This document shows, in pieces, positions 53,038 through 62,897 of a stretch of 64,000 nucleotides of DNA. The stretch lies in assembly GCA_030377865.1 (NCBI GenBank), contig JAUCGA010000006.1, positions 1-64,000 on the forward strand, read 5' to 3'. Source of the DNA: Anaerolineales bacterium HSG25. Lineage in GTDB: Bacteria > Chloroflexota > Anaerolineae > 4572-78 > J111. Both the position numbers and the translations under genes were made by a program. The first letter of the stretch is position 1; every line of letters starts with the position of its first letter. A model generated the notes under the pieces. The model had not been told where the DNA came from. It did not search any database and worked only from the letters and a program-made list of their open reading frames with translations.

Positions 53038-55392
53038 ATGTTATCCAAAACAATCTACCTATCCATAACCGTTGTACTATTGATAAGCCTATACAGCCAA
53101 ACCCACCAAAGTTATGCCCAAGACAGCTACGAACCGAATGACGATTGTGAGTCTGCCACCCCCATTGAGACGGATGGCACACTACAGACCCACACCTTTA
53201 CCAGTGTCGCTGACGAGGATTGGCTCACGTTTTCGGTGATCTCTGGTACACGATACCTGATTGATGTTCAGCCCCCGTTAGAGTCGTTGGCCGATCTGAT
53301 TGTGACGGTGTATGATGGCTGTAACACCGTGCCTATCGACACCAAAAACGAGACCTTTCTGCCTGGGGCACGGTTGAATATTCTGGCCCCAGCCGATGAG
53401 ACCTACTACCTCAAAATAACCAGTGCCATAAACGAACTAGACCCACAGGCTGACTACAGCTTCCGAGTCACGGTGCGGGATATTCCCCAAACCCCGCAAC
53501 CCGGAGCCTTGGTGCTGGTGGCTGGGCGACTGCGTATCGACGACTCCCTACAACAGAATATCTACAATGTGACCGACGAGGTCTACAAACTGTTTCTGGC
53601 CAATGGTTATACGGGCGAAGAGATTTACTATATGGCCCATAAAGATAACAACCCCGATGATGATCCTTCAACCAAGGAGGTAGATAACCTCGACCCGAAC
53701 CCGACCGACTTAGAAATCGCCATTACCCAATGGGCGGTGGATAAGGTTGGCCCTAACCGAGCCTTTACCCTCTATCTGATGGATCATGGTACGGAGAACA
53801 AATTCTATTTAGATGGTCCGGGACAAACGGTAACTGCTGAGGAGTTGGATAGCTGGTTAACCGAACTAGAGCAGGCTGTGCCCGAAGTACGGATCAACAT
53901 TATCCTTGAAGCCTGTCACTCCGGTAGTTTTGTCAAAACCCTCAGCAAACCCGGGCGTTTAATTATGACCTCCACCGCCTCGGCCTCGGTGGCCTACGCC
54001 TCCATGCAAGGAAAACGAGGCGCGATTTTCTCAGATGCTTTTTTGAACGGTCTTGGGCAAGGCATGAGTCTGTTGAACAGTTTTGAGGAGGCTCGGGCCA
54101 TTGCCCATACCGCCCATAAAGACCAACAGCCGTGGTTGGATGATAATGGAGATGGCTTGTACACCCCTGCGGATGGACAAGAAGCGGCCAAACGGGGTTT
54201 TGCATACACTGGTACTTTTCCGGGCGTATGGAACTATCCCCCCCATATCGTGTGGCATAACATCCCCAAAAAGGTTTTGGCGATTAATGACCCCCTTAAA
54301 ATTCAGGTTCAGGTTGAAGATAACGACCCCACCGATAATACGACGGTTTGGGTTAGGGTCTATCCTCCTGACTATGTCCCACCGGTGGCGACCCAAACCG
54401 AAACCTTGGTCGATGAAACGGCGCTAATAGAGCGTGAAATATTGTGGGATGATAATGCCGATCGAATTTATGAAACATCCTACAGTTTTCCCGAATTCGG
54501 AACCTATCATCTGGTTATCTATGCGCGGGATCAAGAAGGAGCCTTGGGTCGCCCCCGCCGCTTGACGGTGGTGGTTCCTAAACAGACCTATCTGCCAACT
54601 GTGTTACGAGTCCCCCCGCCCCCACCCAACATGGTCTATGTGCCAGCCGGGGAGTTTGTGATGGGTAGTGATAATGGGGATAGCGATGAACAACCGGTTC
54701 ATACCGTCTATTTGGATCGGTTTTATATCGACACCTACGAAGTGACCAACGTCCAATATACCACCTTTTTGAATCAGATTCGGGCGGGAGTGACAGTAGA
54801 GGATGGTGAGTTTGTAGTCTATCAAGGGAATAAGATATACGATTTAATCTGTACGAATTGTAGTGATTGGAAGGATCGGATAATTTGGCAAAATGAGCAG
54901 TTTGAACGAGTATCAGGTTACGAGGCTCACCCAGTCTCTTTTGTAACTTGGTATGGGGCGCAAGCGTATTGTCAGGCTCAAGGCAAACGGCTCCCAACCG
55001 AAGCTGAGTGGGAGAAAGCGGCACGGGGTACGACAGGGCAAATTTACCCTTGGGGAGACGAAACACCGACCTGTGATCGACTGAGCTATAGCGGCTGTGT
55101 TGGGAGTACAACCCCAGTCGGTAGCTATCCCAATGGTGTCAGCCCGTATGGGGTATATGATATGGCTGGGAATGTGTCGGAATGGGTGCAAGATTATTAT
55201 GATAGTGACTATTATGGTAAATCTCCGAGCAGTAATCCAGTCAATACTTTGCCTAGTAATTATCGCGTCATACGCGGTAACTCGTGGTACCACGATCATA
55301 ACACAGCACGCTCGGCTAATCGGAGTATGGCGTCCCAAAATGATAGTGGTGATCTTCTTGGATTTCGTTGTGCTCGGTCATCACAACCATAG
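53038..55392 (+). CDS. Secreted C13 peptidase fused to FGE fold, paralogue 3
   Basis: 784 aa, SD AAGGAG. Signal peptide ending SYAQD, PPC domain, C13 peptidase with His250 ([12 protein letters not shown]) and Cys293 ([11 protein letters not shown]), EF-like loop, Ig-like part, motif YLPTVLR, then FGE fold. The FGE part has its own insert (IRAGVTVEDGEFVVYQGNKI) and the end VIRGNSWYHDHNTARSANRS then LGFRC. All catalytic residues of the peptidase are kept; the Cys pair of true FGE is absent. Array position and SD strength are like the others. Confidence 0.92.
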   Translation: MLSKTIYLSITVVLLISLYSQTHQSYAQDSYEPNDDCESATPIETDGTLQTHTFTSVADEDWLTFSVISGTRYLIDVQPPLESLADLIVTVYDGCNTVPIDTKNETFLPGARLNILAPADETYYLKITSAINELDPQADYSFRVTVRDIPQTPQPGALVLVAGRLRIDDSLQQNIYNVTDEVYKLFLANGYTGEEIYYMAHKDNNPDDDPSTKEVDNLDPNPTDLEIAITQWAVDKVGPNRAFTLYLMDHGTENKFYLDGPGQTVTAEELDSWLTELEQAVPEVRINIILEACHSGSFVKTLSKPGRLIMTSTASASVAYASMQGKRGAIFSDAFLNGLGQGMSLLNSFEEARAIAHTAHKDQQPWLDDNGDGLYTPADGQEAAKRGFAYTGTFPGVWNYPPHIVWHNIPKKVLAINDPLKIQVQVEDNDPTDNTTVWVRVYPPDYVPPVATQTETLVDETALIEREILWDDNADRIYETSYSFPEFGTYHLVIYARDQEGALGRPRRLTVVVPKQTYLPTVLRVPPPPPNMVYVPAGEFVMGSDNGDSDEQPVHTVYLDRFYIDTYEVTNVQYTTFLNQIRAGVTVEDGEFVVYQGNKIYDLICTNCSDWKDRIIWQNEQFERVSGYEAHPVSFVTWYGAQAYCQAQGKRLPTEAEWEKAARGTTGQIYPWGDETPTCDRLSYSGCVGSTTPVGSYPNGVSPYGVYDMAGNVSEWVQDYYDSDYYGKSPSSNPVNTLPSNYRVIRGNSWYHDHNTARSANRSMASQNDSGDLLGFRCARSSQP

Positions 55393-55435
55393 TATCTCTA
55401 TACTCAAAGCAGTTATACTTCAAAAGGAAAAATCA

Positions 55436-58400
55436 ATGTTATCCAAACTACTACCTGCTTTACTATTATCATGGCTCTTAACCAGCACCGTTTTAGCCGG
55501 AATCTGCTTGGTCAGTCCGGCCCAAGCCCAAGAAGAACTGCCCGCCGATTTAGCCCTCACCAGTTTAACTATCGACAACCCCTTCCCGGCCACCGGAGAA
55601 CGGGTCACCATCACCATGCAAGTGCGGAACATAGGTCAACGCCAAGTCGATGGGCGGCGAGTGTGGCTTATCATTACCACCATCACCAACAGCATCGTAT
55701 TTAGCAAGCCTTATGTGGTTGGCGTACCTTGGCCCGCGGGGGATTCTCAGGGCATTGAAGTTCCCTACTATGAGTTTGATCACGCCGGAAGATATTTCAT
55801 TGAGGCTATCGTTGATCCTCTGGAACGAATTACGGAGACGGATGAAACCAATAATATAGCCGAGATTGAGGTACTGGTCACGGATTACGATTCGGGTCAG
55901 GATCAGTTTGAGCCAGATGATGCCTGCACCGCCGACTCAGAAATCTCGCCCAATGATCCACCGCAGATTCATAACTTTAAGTCCAAAACCCCCTACCCTG
56001 ATGTGGATTGGCTTAAGGTTCCAGTCAAGGTCGGAGAAGTTTACACCATGACCGCCAGCAGTATTGGCCCTAGTGCCAGACCCATCTTTGCCCTGTGGCC
56101 CGATTGTAAGACTCCGCCGGATAGCTTTGGCGCTTCGTTCCAAGTGCGCTATCAAGCCATAAAAAGTGGCTTTGTCTACCTCTATCTGTTTAATGATGAG
56201 GTTGAGGAATTTGAGCCAGAGCAGAGTAGTTATCGAGTCATGGTCGAAAGTGAGGCCGCGACCAGTTCGCCCATTAAACCCCAAATTGATAGCGTTACGC
56301 CGACCTCGGGAGCGAATGATACCAATACCGAACTGACCATTCGCGGCCAAAACTTCAATCTCGACTCCGAGATGGCCTTGTGTCTGTATCAAGCGCCTGA
56401 ATGTCTGACCAGTTGCACCCCGCTCACATGGCGAGCCACTGCGCTAAAGGGTGACAATCTCAACGGCGATAAACGCCTGACCGCCATCGTACCGCCCAAT
56501 CTGCGCCCGGCCAGCTACTGTCTCAAAGTGACCAATCCCGACACCGAGCAGTCCGCCTATTTACCGCAGACTTTTACCGTCAAAGAGAATGATCCAGTGT
56601 TGAGTGAGCTACAACCAGCGCAGGGTAATCGGGCCATGCCGACTGAGCTTAATCTGTATGGCGAACGCTTGTTTGATGAAGATATTACGGTTAAAATCGG
56701 AGGTGTTGTCTTAACCTCAACGCTTGAGGAGGTCTCTGAGCGGGGCCGTCATCTCCGCACTCTCGTCCCGGCTGGCCTGTCTCAAGGGGATCATGATGTC
56801 AGTCTGACCTACGCCAATGGTGAAACCACCATATTACCCCAAGGATATACCGCTTTTAACGGGGATGACCATGTCTTTGCCACGGCTGACAATATCCAGC
56901 TTAACCCTATCGCCCCCCAAGCGTGGGATAGTATTAAAATCGCGATAACCGTACAACGGATTGGGGGAAAAAGAACCCTGACCAACATTCCGGTGGAGTT
57001 TCGGGTTGATGATAAACTTTTGGGTAGTCGGAGCATTGATCAGTTAGCATCAGATGGAACCGCCACCACGCATCCTATTTATTGGGATACTGGCCCTATT
57101 GGGTCGTATAAGATCAAAGCCATCATTGACCCCGATAATAAGATTTCGGGGTTAGGCCGTACAATTATAGTGAAAGAGGTTGAGGTTGAACCAGCTCGGG
57201 CAGACCGAGGGCTTCCCGAAATAACCGACCTGTTCATTGATGGGGATGACGACGACACCAGTACTACCCAAGATCGTCAGGTTGAACTGACGGTCGAGGC
57301 TGTGGATGATTCGTCTGGTTCGATTGCCGCGGTGCTTTACCAAGAGTTTGTTTTTAACCAAGGCGGGCAACGATGGACTAAAAATAATAGTGGTTGGCTC
57401 CCCTACCGTGACATCAACAAAGATAACTACCCTTTTACCCTTTCATCTCAGGCGGGTATCCATTATCTGGAGGCTTGGGTGCGGGATGATGCCAACAACG
57501 TCTCTGAAGCCCCAATCCGGCAAATGATCGAATATCTACCTGAACCAGACGGTGGAATTTTACTGGATAAAGGCCAGATTCGGCTCCATCGTTGGCGGTT
57601 GAGGGCGGGCCAATTTTTAGCCACCACCCTCACCCCCCGTTCTGGTGATCCAGACCTGTATGGTTGGCAGGTGGGGCAACTGTTCGATACAGAGCCAATG
57701 ATTAGCAATAACCGTAATGGGGTTGACCAGTTATGTTTTACGGCCCAGCAAAATGGCATACATCAAATAGAGGTGCATGCTCCCACCGATTCGGCCACTA
57801 AATATGATTTGAAGATTGTTAAAGTCTCGTCATGTAATAACTATTTCGGAGAAACAGCCCCAGATAAACTAATTCCTGCAAATCCCTTGGTAACGCTTGA
57901 TAATGAACCGCCCACAACCGATATTGGCCGGAAACAGTTGGCCGTTTATCTACCCACCTTAATCAGACGTAAGGCAACCACCGTTACACCGACCCCAATA
58001 CCCAATCCTAAATTCCAAGTAGCCGTAGAGAGCCGACCACCCGCCAGCCAAGAGGTCGCTTACGATGAGTATGTCGTTTATAACTACGTCATCCACAACA
58101 GCGGCAATGTGCCCCTGACCAATATAAAAATAAGTAACCAGTTTCTGAACGAAATAACGATCAATGCCCTTAAGGCTGGTGAAACCCGAGTCATTGATAA
58201 AGAACATGAATATCAAGTGGGCTTAGAAGATTTGACCGCCATCACCAATCAAGCCAGTGGCACGGGTCAATATGCCGAGCAAACCGTCACCGCCAAGGAT
58301 GAATCCTCCGTGGAGGTTTTAACCAGCCGTTTGCTGGTTGATGCCACCCGCGCCGGTGGCGTGACAGAGATGGAGATTCGTCATCCCGATACAGGGACTC

Positions 58401-58573
58401 TATTATTGCAGTGTATACCAGATGATCCCATGTTTTTTGAGTGTGGTAATCTACCGCTGGTAGATCGATACTTTATCGTCGCGACTACCAAATGTCAGGA
58501 GCCACAACAGCAACAATTCGTTAAAAATGAGCAATATGAGGCGACAATAAATCTAGATATTTATTGTCAATAG
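55436..58573 (+). CDS. Large secreted multidomain Ig/TIG protein
   Basis: 1045 aa from the ATG at 55436 (SD AAAAGGAAA; the frame opens at 55097 but that part overlaps the previous gene and lacks a start signal). Signal peptide MLSKLLPALLLSWLLTSTVL to AQAQ. Domains: CARDB-like (~38-140, LALTSLTIDNPFPATGERVT), PPC-like (~155-265), two IPT/TIG units (SVTPTSGANDTNTELTIRGQ; LSELQPAQGNRAMPTELNLY), a second CARDB-like unit, a bacterial Ig-like part, a second PPC-like part, motif VYLPTLIRR, then a DUF11/CARDB-like unit and a short C-terminal domain. No protease motif. Probably an extracellular adhesin or scaffold for the peptidases around it (inference). Confidence 0.85.
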   Translation: MLSKLLPALLLSWLLTSTVLAGICLVSPAQAQEELPADLALTSLTIDNPFPATGERVTITMQVRNIGQRQVDGRRVWLIITTITNSIVFSKPYVVGVPWPAGDSQGIEVPYYEFDHAGRYFIEAIVDPLERITETDETNNIAEIEVLVTDYDSGQDQFEPDDACTADSEISPNDPPQIHNFKSKTPYPDVDWLKVPVKVGEVYTMTASSIGPSARPIFALWPDCKTPPDSFGASFQVRYQAIKSGFVYLYLFNDEVEEFEPEQSSYRVMVESEAATSSPIKPQIDSVTPTSGANDTNTELTIRGQNFNLDSEMALCLYQAPECLTSCTPLTWRATALKGDNLNGDKRLTAIVPPNLRPASYCLKVTNPDTEQSAYLPQTFTVKENDPVLSELQPAQGNRAMPTELNLYGERLFDEDITVKIGGVVLTSTLEEVSERGRHLRTLVPAGLSQGDHDVSLTYANGETTILPQGYTAFNGDDHVFATADNIQLNPIAPQAWDSIKIAITVQRIGGKRTLTNIPVEFRVDDKLLGSRSIDQLASDGTATTHPIYWDTGPIGSYKIKAIIDPDNKISGLGRTIIVKEVEVEPARADRGLPEITDLFIDGDDDDTSTTQDRQVELTVEAVDDSSGSIAAVLYQEFVFNQGGQRWTKNNSGWLPYRDINKDNYPFTLSSQAGIHYLEAWVRDDANNVSEAPIRQMIEYLPEPDGGILLDKGQIRLHRWRLRAGQFLATTLTPRSGDPDLYGWQVGQLFDTEPMISNNRNGVDQLCFTAQQNGIHQIEVHAPTDSATKYDLKIVKVSSCNNYFGETAPDKLIPANPLVTLDNEPPTTDIGRKQLAVYLPTLIRRKATTVTPTPIPNPKFQVAVESRPPASQEVAYDEYVVYNYVIHNSGNVPLTNIKISNQFLNEITINALKAGETRVIDKEHEYQVGLEDLTAITNQASGTGQYAEQTVTAKDESSVEVLTSRLLVDATRAGGVTEMEIRHPDTGTLLLQCIPDDPMFFECGNLPLVDRYFIVATTKCQEPQQQQFVKNEQYEATINLDIYCQ

Positions 58574-58582
58574 GAGCAAATA

Positions 58583-60829
58583 ATGAAAATTAAATATATA
58601 ACTATCACAATAATCCTGTTCTGTACCCTGCTATTTAGTTTCAGACTAAATAGCCCCACCCAAGCCCAAGAAGATACCATTCATTTGGAGTTTGTTGGAC
58701 AGATCGATGGTGTAACCGATAGGATTGATGGGGTTAGAAGTTTAGTTGCTTTTCAGTCCAATTTAATTTCCAATATGAAAGTTGATGTCAATGGAGCGGC
58801 ATGTACAAACCAAGGAGTAATCTGGACAATTACTTACGAGTACACTTCGTCCACTACCATAGATATAAGCATCGAGAACTTTGAAGCCAATATCCGGTTT
58901 AGCGGTGGTGAGCCTACGGATGGAATATTTGATTATGCAGATGGTGGATTTAGCCACAATAGTCAAGATAAGGGATTAACCGGCAATGTAACCCTTCCGC
59001 TGTGTGTTGATGCGGGTAGTCACACCAGTGCTATCGTTACAGCGTCTATTGTTGATAAGAACATTACAAAGGATTTAGAGGTCAATTTAGTCTCCAATAC
59101 CCCAACCCCAACCCCAACTCATACTCATACTCCAACCCCAACTCATACTCCAACCCCAACTCATACTCGTACCCCAACCAGTAAACCCGATCTAATCGTG
59201 ACACCAACCAATACATCAACAAATACTCCGACCCCAACCAACACCCACACAAATACTCCAACCTCAACACCAACCAACACCCACACTCCCATTCCTCCCG
59301 ATGTTTATGAAACCGACAACGTTTGTGCTGAAGCCAACCCAATCCCCACCGATGGCACCATTCAAGAACACACCCTGCACCAAGCCGGAGATGAGGATTG
59401 GATTCGTTTTGAGGCCACCGCGGGCATCAGTTATGTCGTTTCCGTACGAGTGCCGGGCAACTCCTCCGCCGACATGGTGGCCGCCCTACAGCGTGAGTGT
59501 GGTTCGGAAGCCCAACCACCCCAAGACCCCAGTTTTTCCTCCGATGTGCGTTATTTTATCAAAACCCCCACCAACGGCACCTACCATCTCTATCTACGAA
59601 ACCAGACTCCCGATATCGCAGGCCCCGAAGTACGCTACCAAGCCTCGGTGCGGGCTATCGGTCAAAAGGAGGATGCTGGCGCAGTCGTGATTGTGGCCGG
59701 TCGGCTTTATAGTGACCGCACCCAGGATTTGCAAGATAACATCCAACATATTGCCAACAGTGCTTATGCTCTGTGGCGAAACAAAGAGTATCCCGCGGAT
59801 CGAATCCACTATCTGGCCACTGATCTCAATATCGATGCCAATGGGGATGGGGAATCGGATGTTGATGATTTAGCCACCAAACAAGCGCTGGAACAGGCCA
59901 TTTTAGAGTGGACCAAGGACAAAGGATTAGGCCCAGACCGAGCCTTTACCCTTTATCTGGTCGATCATGGCGGGCAAAATGGTCGCTTTTATCTCGATAA
60001 ACCGTTTAGCCAGTGGGTTAATAGCACTGAACTGGATGGCTGGTTAACCGAGTTGGAAACCCAAAATCCGGGCGTAAAAATCAACATCATTATCGAAGCC
60101 TGTTACGCCGGTGGTTTTCTACGACCGTCATCAAACAGGTTGGCCCAGCAGAAGGCCGGGGTGCAAAACAGTTTGCAGAGTCTGGCCGGAGAAAATCGGG
60201 TGGTGGTCGCCTCAACCGAGGCCATCGCCTTGGCCTACGCCTCTCCCAAAGGGGCATGGTTCTCAGATACCTTAATTGATGGCCTGAGTCAAGAGCTAAG
60301 TTTGGCCGAGGCTTATGAGGAGGCGCGACTGGTAGCCCAACAGCAAAACCCCTCTCAACAAGCCTGGCTCGATGGGGACGGAGACGGTATTCCCAACGAA
60401 AAAGCCGATTATGCCGCCGCGGCCCAACGAGGCTTTGCCATCAGTGGCTCCTTTGCCAGCGACCAAGCCGAATGGTCTCCCTATATCAAACAAGTCAATC
60501 TAACCAACAAAACCTTACAATCCGCCGAAATCGTGGCCGAGGTAGAGGATGACAGCACCGACGGCCAAGATATACGGGTCTGGGCCGTTCTTTATCCCCC
60601 CAGCTATACCTCCCCAACCGACAGCGAAACCATGATCGCCAGCCCCGAAACCTTGATATCGTTAAACTATGCTGGTAATAATCAGTATCGATCCCTCTAC
60701 TCTGAGTTCAATGAGCATGGTGACTATCGTCTACTCATCTATGCTCAAGATATGAGCAATCTCCAAGCTCGCCCGCGAGAGCTTTTTTTCACCAAACAGC
60801 CGGTTTATTTGCCTATAGTACTGAAATAA
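58583..60829 (+). CDS. Secreted C13 peptidase without FGE fold
   Basis: 748 aa, SD AGGAG. Signal peptide to TQAQED. A beta-rich domain (~30-165) of unknown family, then a Thr-Pro-His linker (residues ~172-235, TPTPTHT repeats), a PPC domain (~238-365) and a C13 peptidase (~370-620) with His462 in LYLVDHGGQNGRF and Cys507 in IIIEACYAGGF. The EF-like loop DGDGDGIPN is kept. It ends in an Ig-like part and terminates exactly at the motif VYLPIVLK. So it matches the three fused peptidases but stops where their FGE fold would begin. The scaffold gene is 9 bp upstream. Confidence 0.92.
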   Translation: MKIKYITITIILFCTLLFSFRLNSPTQAQEDTIHLEFVGQIDGVTDRIDGVRSLVAFQSNLISNMKVDVNGAACTNQGVIWTITYEYTSSTTIDISIENFEANIRFSGGEPTDGIFDYADGGFSHNSQDKGLTGNVTLPLCVDAGSHTSAIVTASIVDKNITKDLEVNLVSNTPTPTPTHTHTPTPTHTPTPTHTRTPTSKPDLIVTPTNTSTNTPTPTNTHTNTPTSTPTNTHTPIPPDVYETDNVCAEANPIPTDGTIQEHTLHQAGDEDWIRFEATAGISYVVSVRVPGNSSADMVAALQRECGSEAQPPQDPSFSSDVRYFIKTPTNGTYHLYLRNQTPDIAGPEVRYQASVRAIGQKEDAGAVVIVAGRLYSDRTQDLQDNIQHIANSAYALWRNKEYPADRIHYLATDLNIDANGDGESDVDDLATKQALEQAILEWTKDKGLGPDRAFTLYLVDHGGQNGRFYLDKPFSQWVNSTELDGWLTELETQNPGVKINIIIEACYAGGFLRPSSNRLAQQKAGVQNSLQSLAGENRVVVASTEAIALAYASPKGAWFSDTLIDGLSQELSLAEAYEEARLVAQQQNPSQQAWLDGDGDGIPNEKADYAAAAQRGFAISGSFASDQAEWSPYIKQVNLTNKTLQSAEIVAEVEDDSTDGQDIRVWAVLYPPSYTSPTDSETMIASPETLISLNYAGNNQYRSLYSEFNEHGDYRLLIYAQDMSNLQARPRELFFTKQPVYLPIVLK

Positions 60830-60848
60830 AAAAACAAGGAATTTATTA

Positions 60849-61949
60849 ATGATACGACGACGGCGTTCATCCCAAAAAGAAACAGTCAGAAAGCCAGATG
60901 ATAGTTTGGATACTCTTTGTGAGCGAATAGAGAAAAAACAAGTTATCCCAATTATTAGCAATAGTTTGCGTTTAAAGGCTATTTTCCAAAAAAAACTAGA
61001 GCGGGAGGATATAAATTCAAAGTTGCCATTCCAATCCTCCATTACCGAGCAGTTAGCGGTTGAATGGGCTAAGGATATTGATTACCCTCTTCCTGATAGT
61101 TACCGTTTAGAAGGAGTGGCTCGTTATAAACGGGTAACTAGCCTTGATTTGGTAAAGAGTAAAACCGACTACCTCCGATTTCTTAAAACAATTTTACTTG
61201 ATCTTGCGGATAGCGATACATTGAAACCTGACGATTCGGTGTTGACCTCAGAGTTAGAAAACCAGCTTCATCGCCTAACCGTATCTGATGTAACCACAGA
61301 ATTAGATTACCCCCGTTACGAGGCTAAAAAACGGGATCCATTGCGACAATTGGCTCAGTTGCAACTGCCCATCTATATCACCACTAGCCACCATGATTTT
61401 TTGGCTCGGATGATTGAGGCCGAAGGACGCTCCCCTCAAAGACAGGTTTGTGAATGGACAAAAGCTGTGCCCATAAGCGAACAACCTCCACCTAAGTTTA
61501 GGCCAACCGCAGAAAATCCTCTAGTTTATCATCTGTTTGGCTTAGAAAAATACCCCGCATCTTTGGTATTGAGTGAGGACGATCACCTTGATTTTCTATA
61601 CAAAATGGCTCAAACCAACAAAACAACAGATTCGATAATTCCCCTTTATCTGGCCGAGAAATTGGCCGAATCATCGTTGATGTTGTTGGGATATCGGTTG
61701 TATGATTGGGATTTTCGGACTCTGTTTCGACTTTTGAATGCCATCGAAGATGGTCGGCGTATGAATAGCTTGATGATTCAACTTGACCCAAAAACTGAGG
61801 CCACTATTCCCAGTCAAATTAATGGCCCTGCGGCTCGAAATTATCTGGCTGAATATTTAGACCCCAAACGATATCGAATGATGTGGGGCGAAAGTGACAC
61901 CATTATCAACCAAATCTGGGAGGCTTGGCAGACATGGAAAACCCAATAA
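60849..61949 (+). CDS. SIR2-like domain protein
   Basis: 366 aa, cytoplasmic, SD AAGGA. The N-terminal DSLDTLCERIEKKQVIPIIS follows the degenerate Rossmann start of SIR2-type (SIR2_2) proteins. The central LQLPIYITTSHHDFLARMIE and VYHLFGLEKYPASLVLSEDDHLDFL are the usual core words. SIR2-type proteins often deplete NAD in bacterial defence; whether this copy keeps NADase residues cannot be told by eye. The STAND gene overlaps its end by 16 bp, so the two are translationally coupled and may be sensor and effector. Confidence 0.75.
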   Translation: MIRRRRSSQKETVRKPDDSLDTLCERIEKKQVIPIISNSLRLKAIFQKKLEREDINSKLPFQSSITEQLAVEWAKDIDYPLPDSYRLEGVARYKRVTSLDLVKSKTDYLRFLKTILLDLADSDTLKPDDSVLTSELENQLHRLTVSDVTTELDYPRYEAKKRDPLRQLAQLQLPIYITTSHHDFLARMIEAEGRSPQRQVCEWTKAVPISEQPPPKFRPTAENPLVYHLFGLEKYPASLVLSEDDHLDFLYKMAQTNKTTDSIIPLYLAEKLAESSLMLLGYRLYDWDFRTLFRLLNAIEDGRRMNSLMIQLDPKTEATIPSQINGPAARNYLAEYLDPKRYRMMWGESDTIINQIWEAWQTWKTQ

Positions 61950-62878
61950 ACCCTAATGATAATCCCTATGTTGGCCCTCGTACCTTTAATCCTGACGAGG
62001 CACACCTCTTTTTTGGTCGAGAGGAAGAGGCCCAAACCCTGTTGTCTCTAGTCACGATCAATCGCTTAGTACTGTTTTATGCGCCTTCAGGAGCGGGTAA
62101 AAGTTCCTTAATTAACACCCGCCTCATTCCAAATTTGCGAGACAAAGGGTTTGAGATATTACCTGTAGGGCGAGTTAGTGGGCAACCGATTGATCAAAAA
62201 GATAAAACTAATGTTTTTGGATATAACCTCATGCTTCGGTTAGAGCAAAGTGGCCGTGAACCAGATTATTTAGCTGATTTGGAATTGCCTAAGTTTTTAG
62301 CTGGTCTTCTGTCAGATGAAGCGACTGAGGGGGCATATCGGTATGAAGAACCTCCGATCAGCCGTTCTTCTAATACCCCCAATCAAACAGATGAGGACTG
62401 GCCACCCCGTGCCTTAATTATTGACCAATTTGAAGAGGTCTTGACCACCCATTTAGATCGTTGGGAGCAGAGAACGGAGTTTTTTAAACAGTTGGCCGAG
62501 TCCTTGCATGAGGATCCATTTTTGTGGCTGGTGTTGGTCATGCGGAGCGACTATGTGGCCGGTTTGGATCGATACAGTTCATTCTTTCCTGATCATCTAC
62601 GAACCCGTTACCCTATGGAACTAATGGGACATGACGAGGCTTTGGAAGCAATTAAACAACCATTACTTAAACAAAAACGATTTCATTTTTCTGATGACGC
62701 GGCGAACAAGTTAATCAAAAACCTGAGCCGAATTCGAGTAGAACAATATGGCCCCCCTTCTACCGAAACAACCTATATCTCAGGTGAATTTGTAGAGCCA
62801 GTGCAGTTACAACTTGTTTGTTATCAGTTATGGGGTAACTTAGCCAGACGGGAAGAGGAAAAATTAGCTTCTTCATAA
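61934..62878 (+). CDS. nSTAND NTPase (possibly N-terminal half of a split gene)
   Basis: 314 aa from the ATG at 61934, preceded by GGGAGG (61918-61923); a TTG at 61925 is too close to that SD. NPYVGPRTFNPDEAHLFFGR is the classic nSTAND1 lead-in, Walker A APSGAGKSSL (Lys56), Walker B ALIIDQFEEVL (~residue 160), then DPFLWLVLVMRSDYVAGLDR and GEFVEPVQLQLVCYQLWGNL. In usual homologues the chain runs on into a winged-helix part starting D(L/I)xxxGD(V/I)..LRxFYE, which here is the start of the next ORF in another frame. So the gene is either split in two or frameshifted. Confidence 0.88.
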   Translation: MENPINPNDNPYVGPRTFNPDEAHLFFGREEEAQTLLSLVTINRLVLFYAPSGAGKSSLINTRLIPNLRDKGFEILPVGRVSGQPIDQKDKTNVFGYNLMLRLEQSGREPDYLADLELPKFLAGLLSDEATEGAYRYEEPPISRSSNTPNQTDEDWPPRALIIDQFEEVLTTHLDRWEQRTEFFKQLAESLHEDPFLWLVLVMRSDYVAGLDRYSSFFPDHLRTRYPMELMGHDEALEAIKQPLLKQKRFHFSDDAANKLIKNLSRIRVEQYGPPSTETTYISGEFVEPVQLQLVCYQLWGNLARREEEKLASS

Positions 62879-62897
62879 AACAAGGAAACAAATCATT

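Noticed and set aside
55097-55435. N-terminal extension of the large Ig/TIG protein
   Set aside because: It overlaps the end of the preceding gene in another frame, and a strong SD and signal peptide start at 55436.
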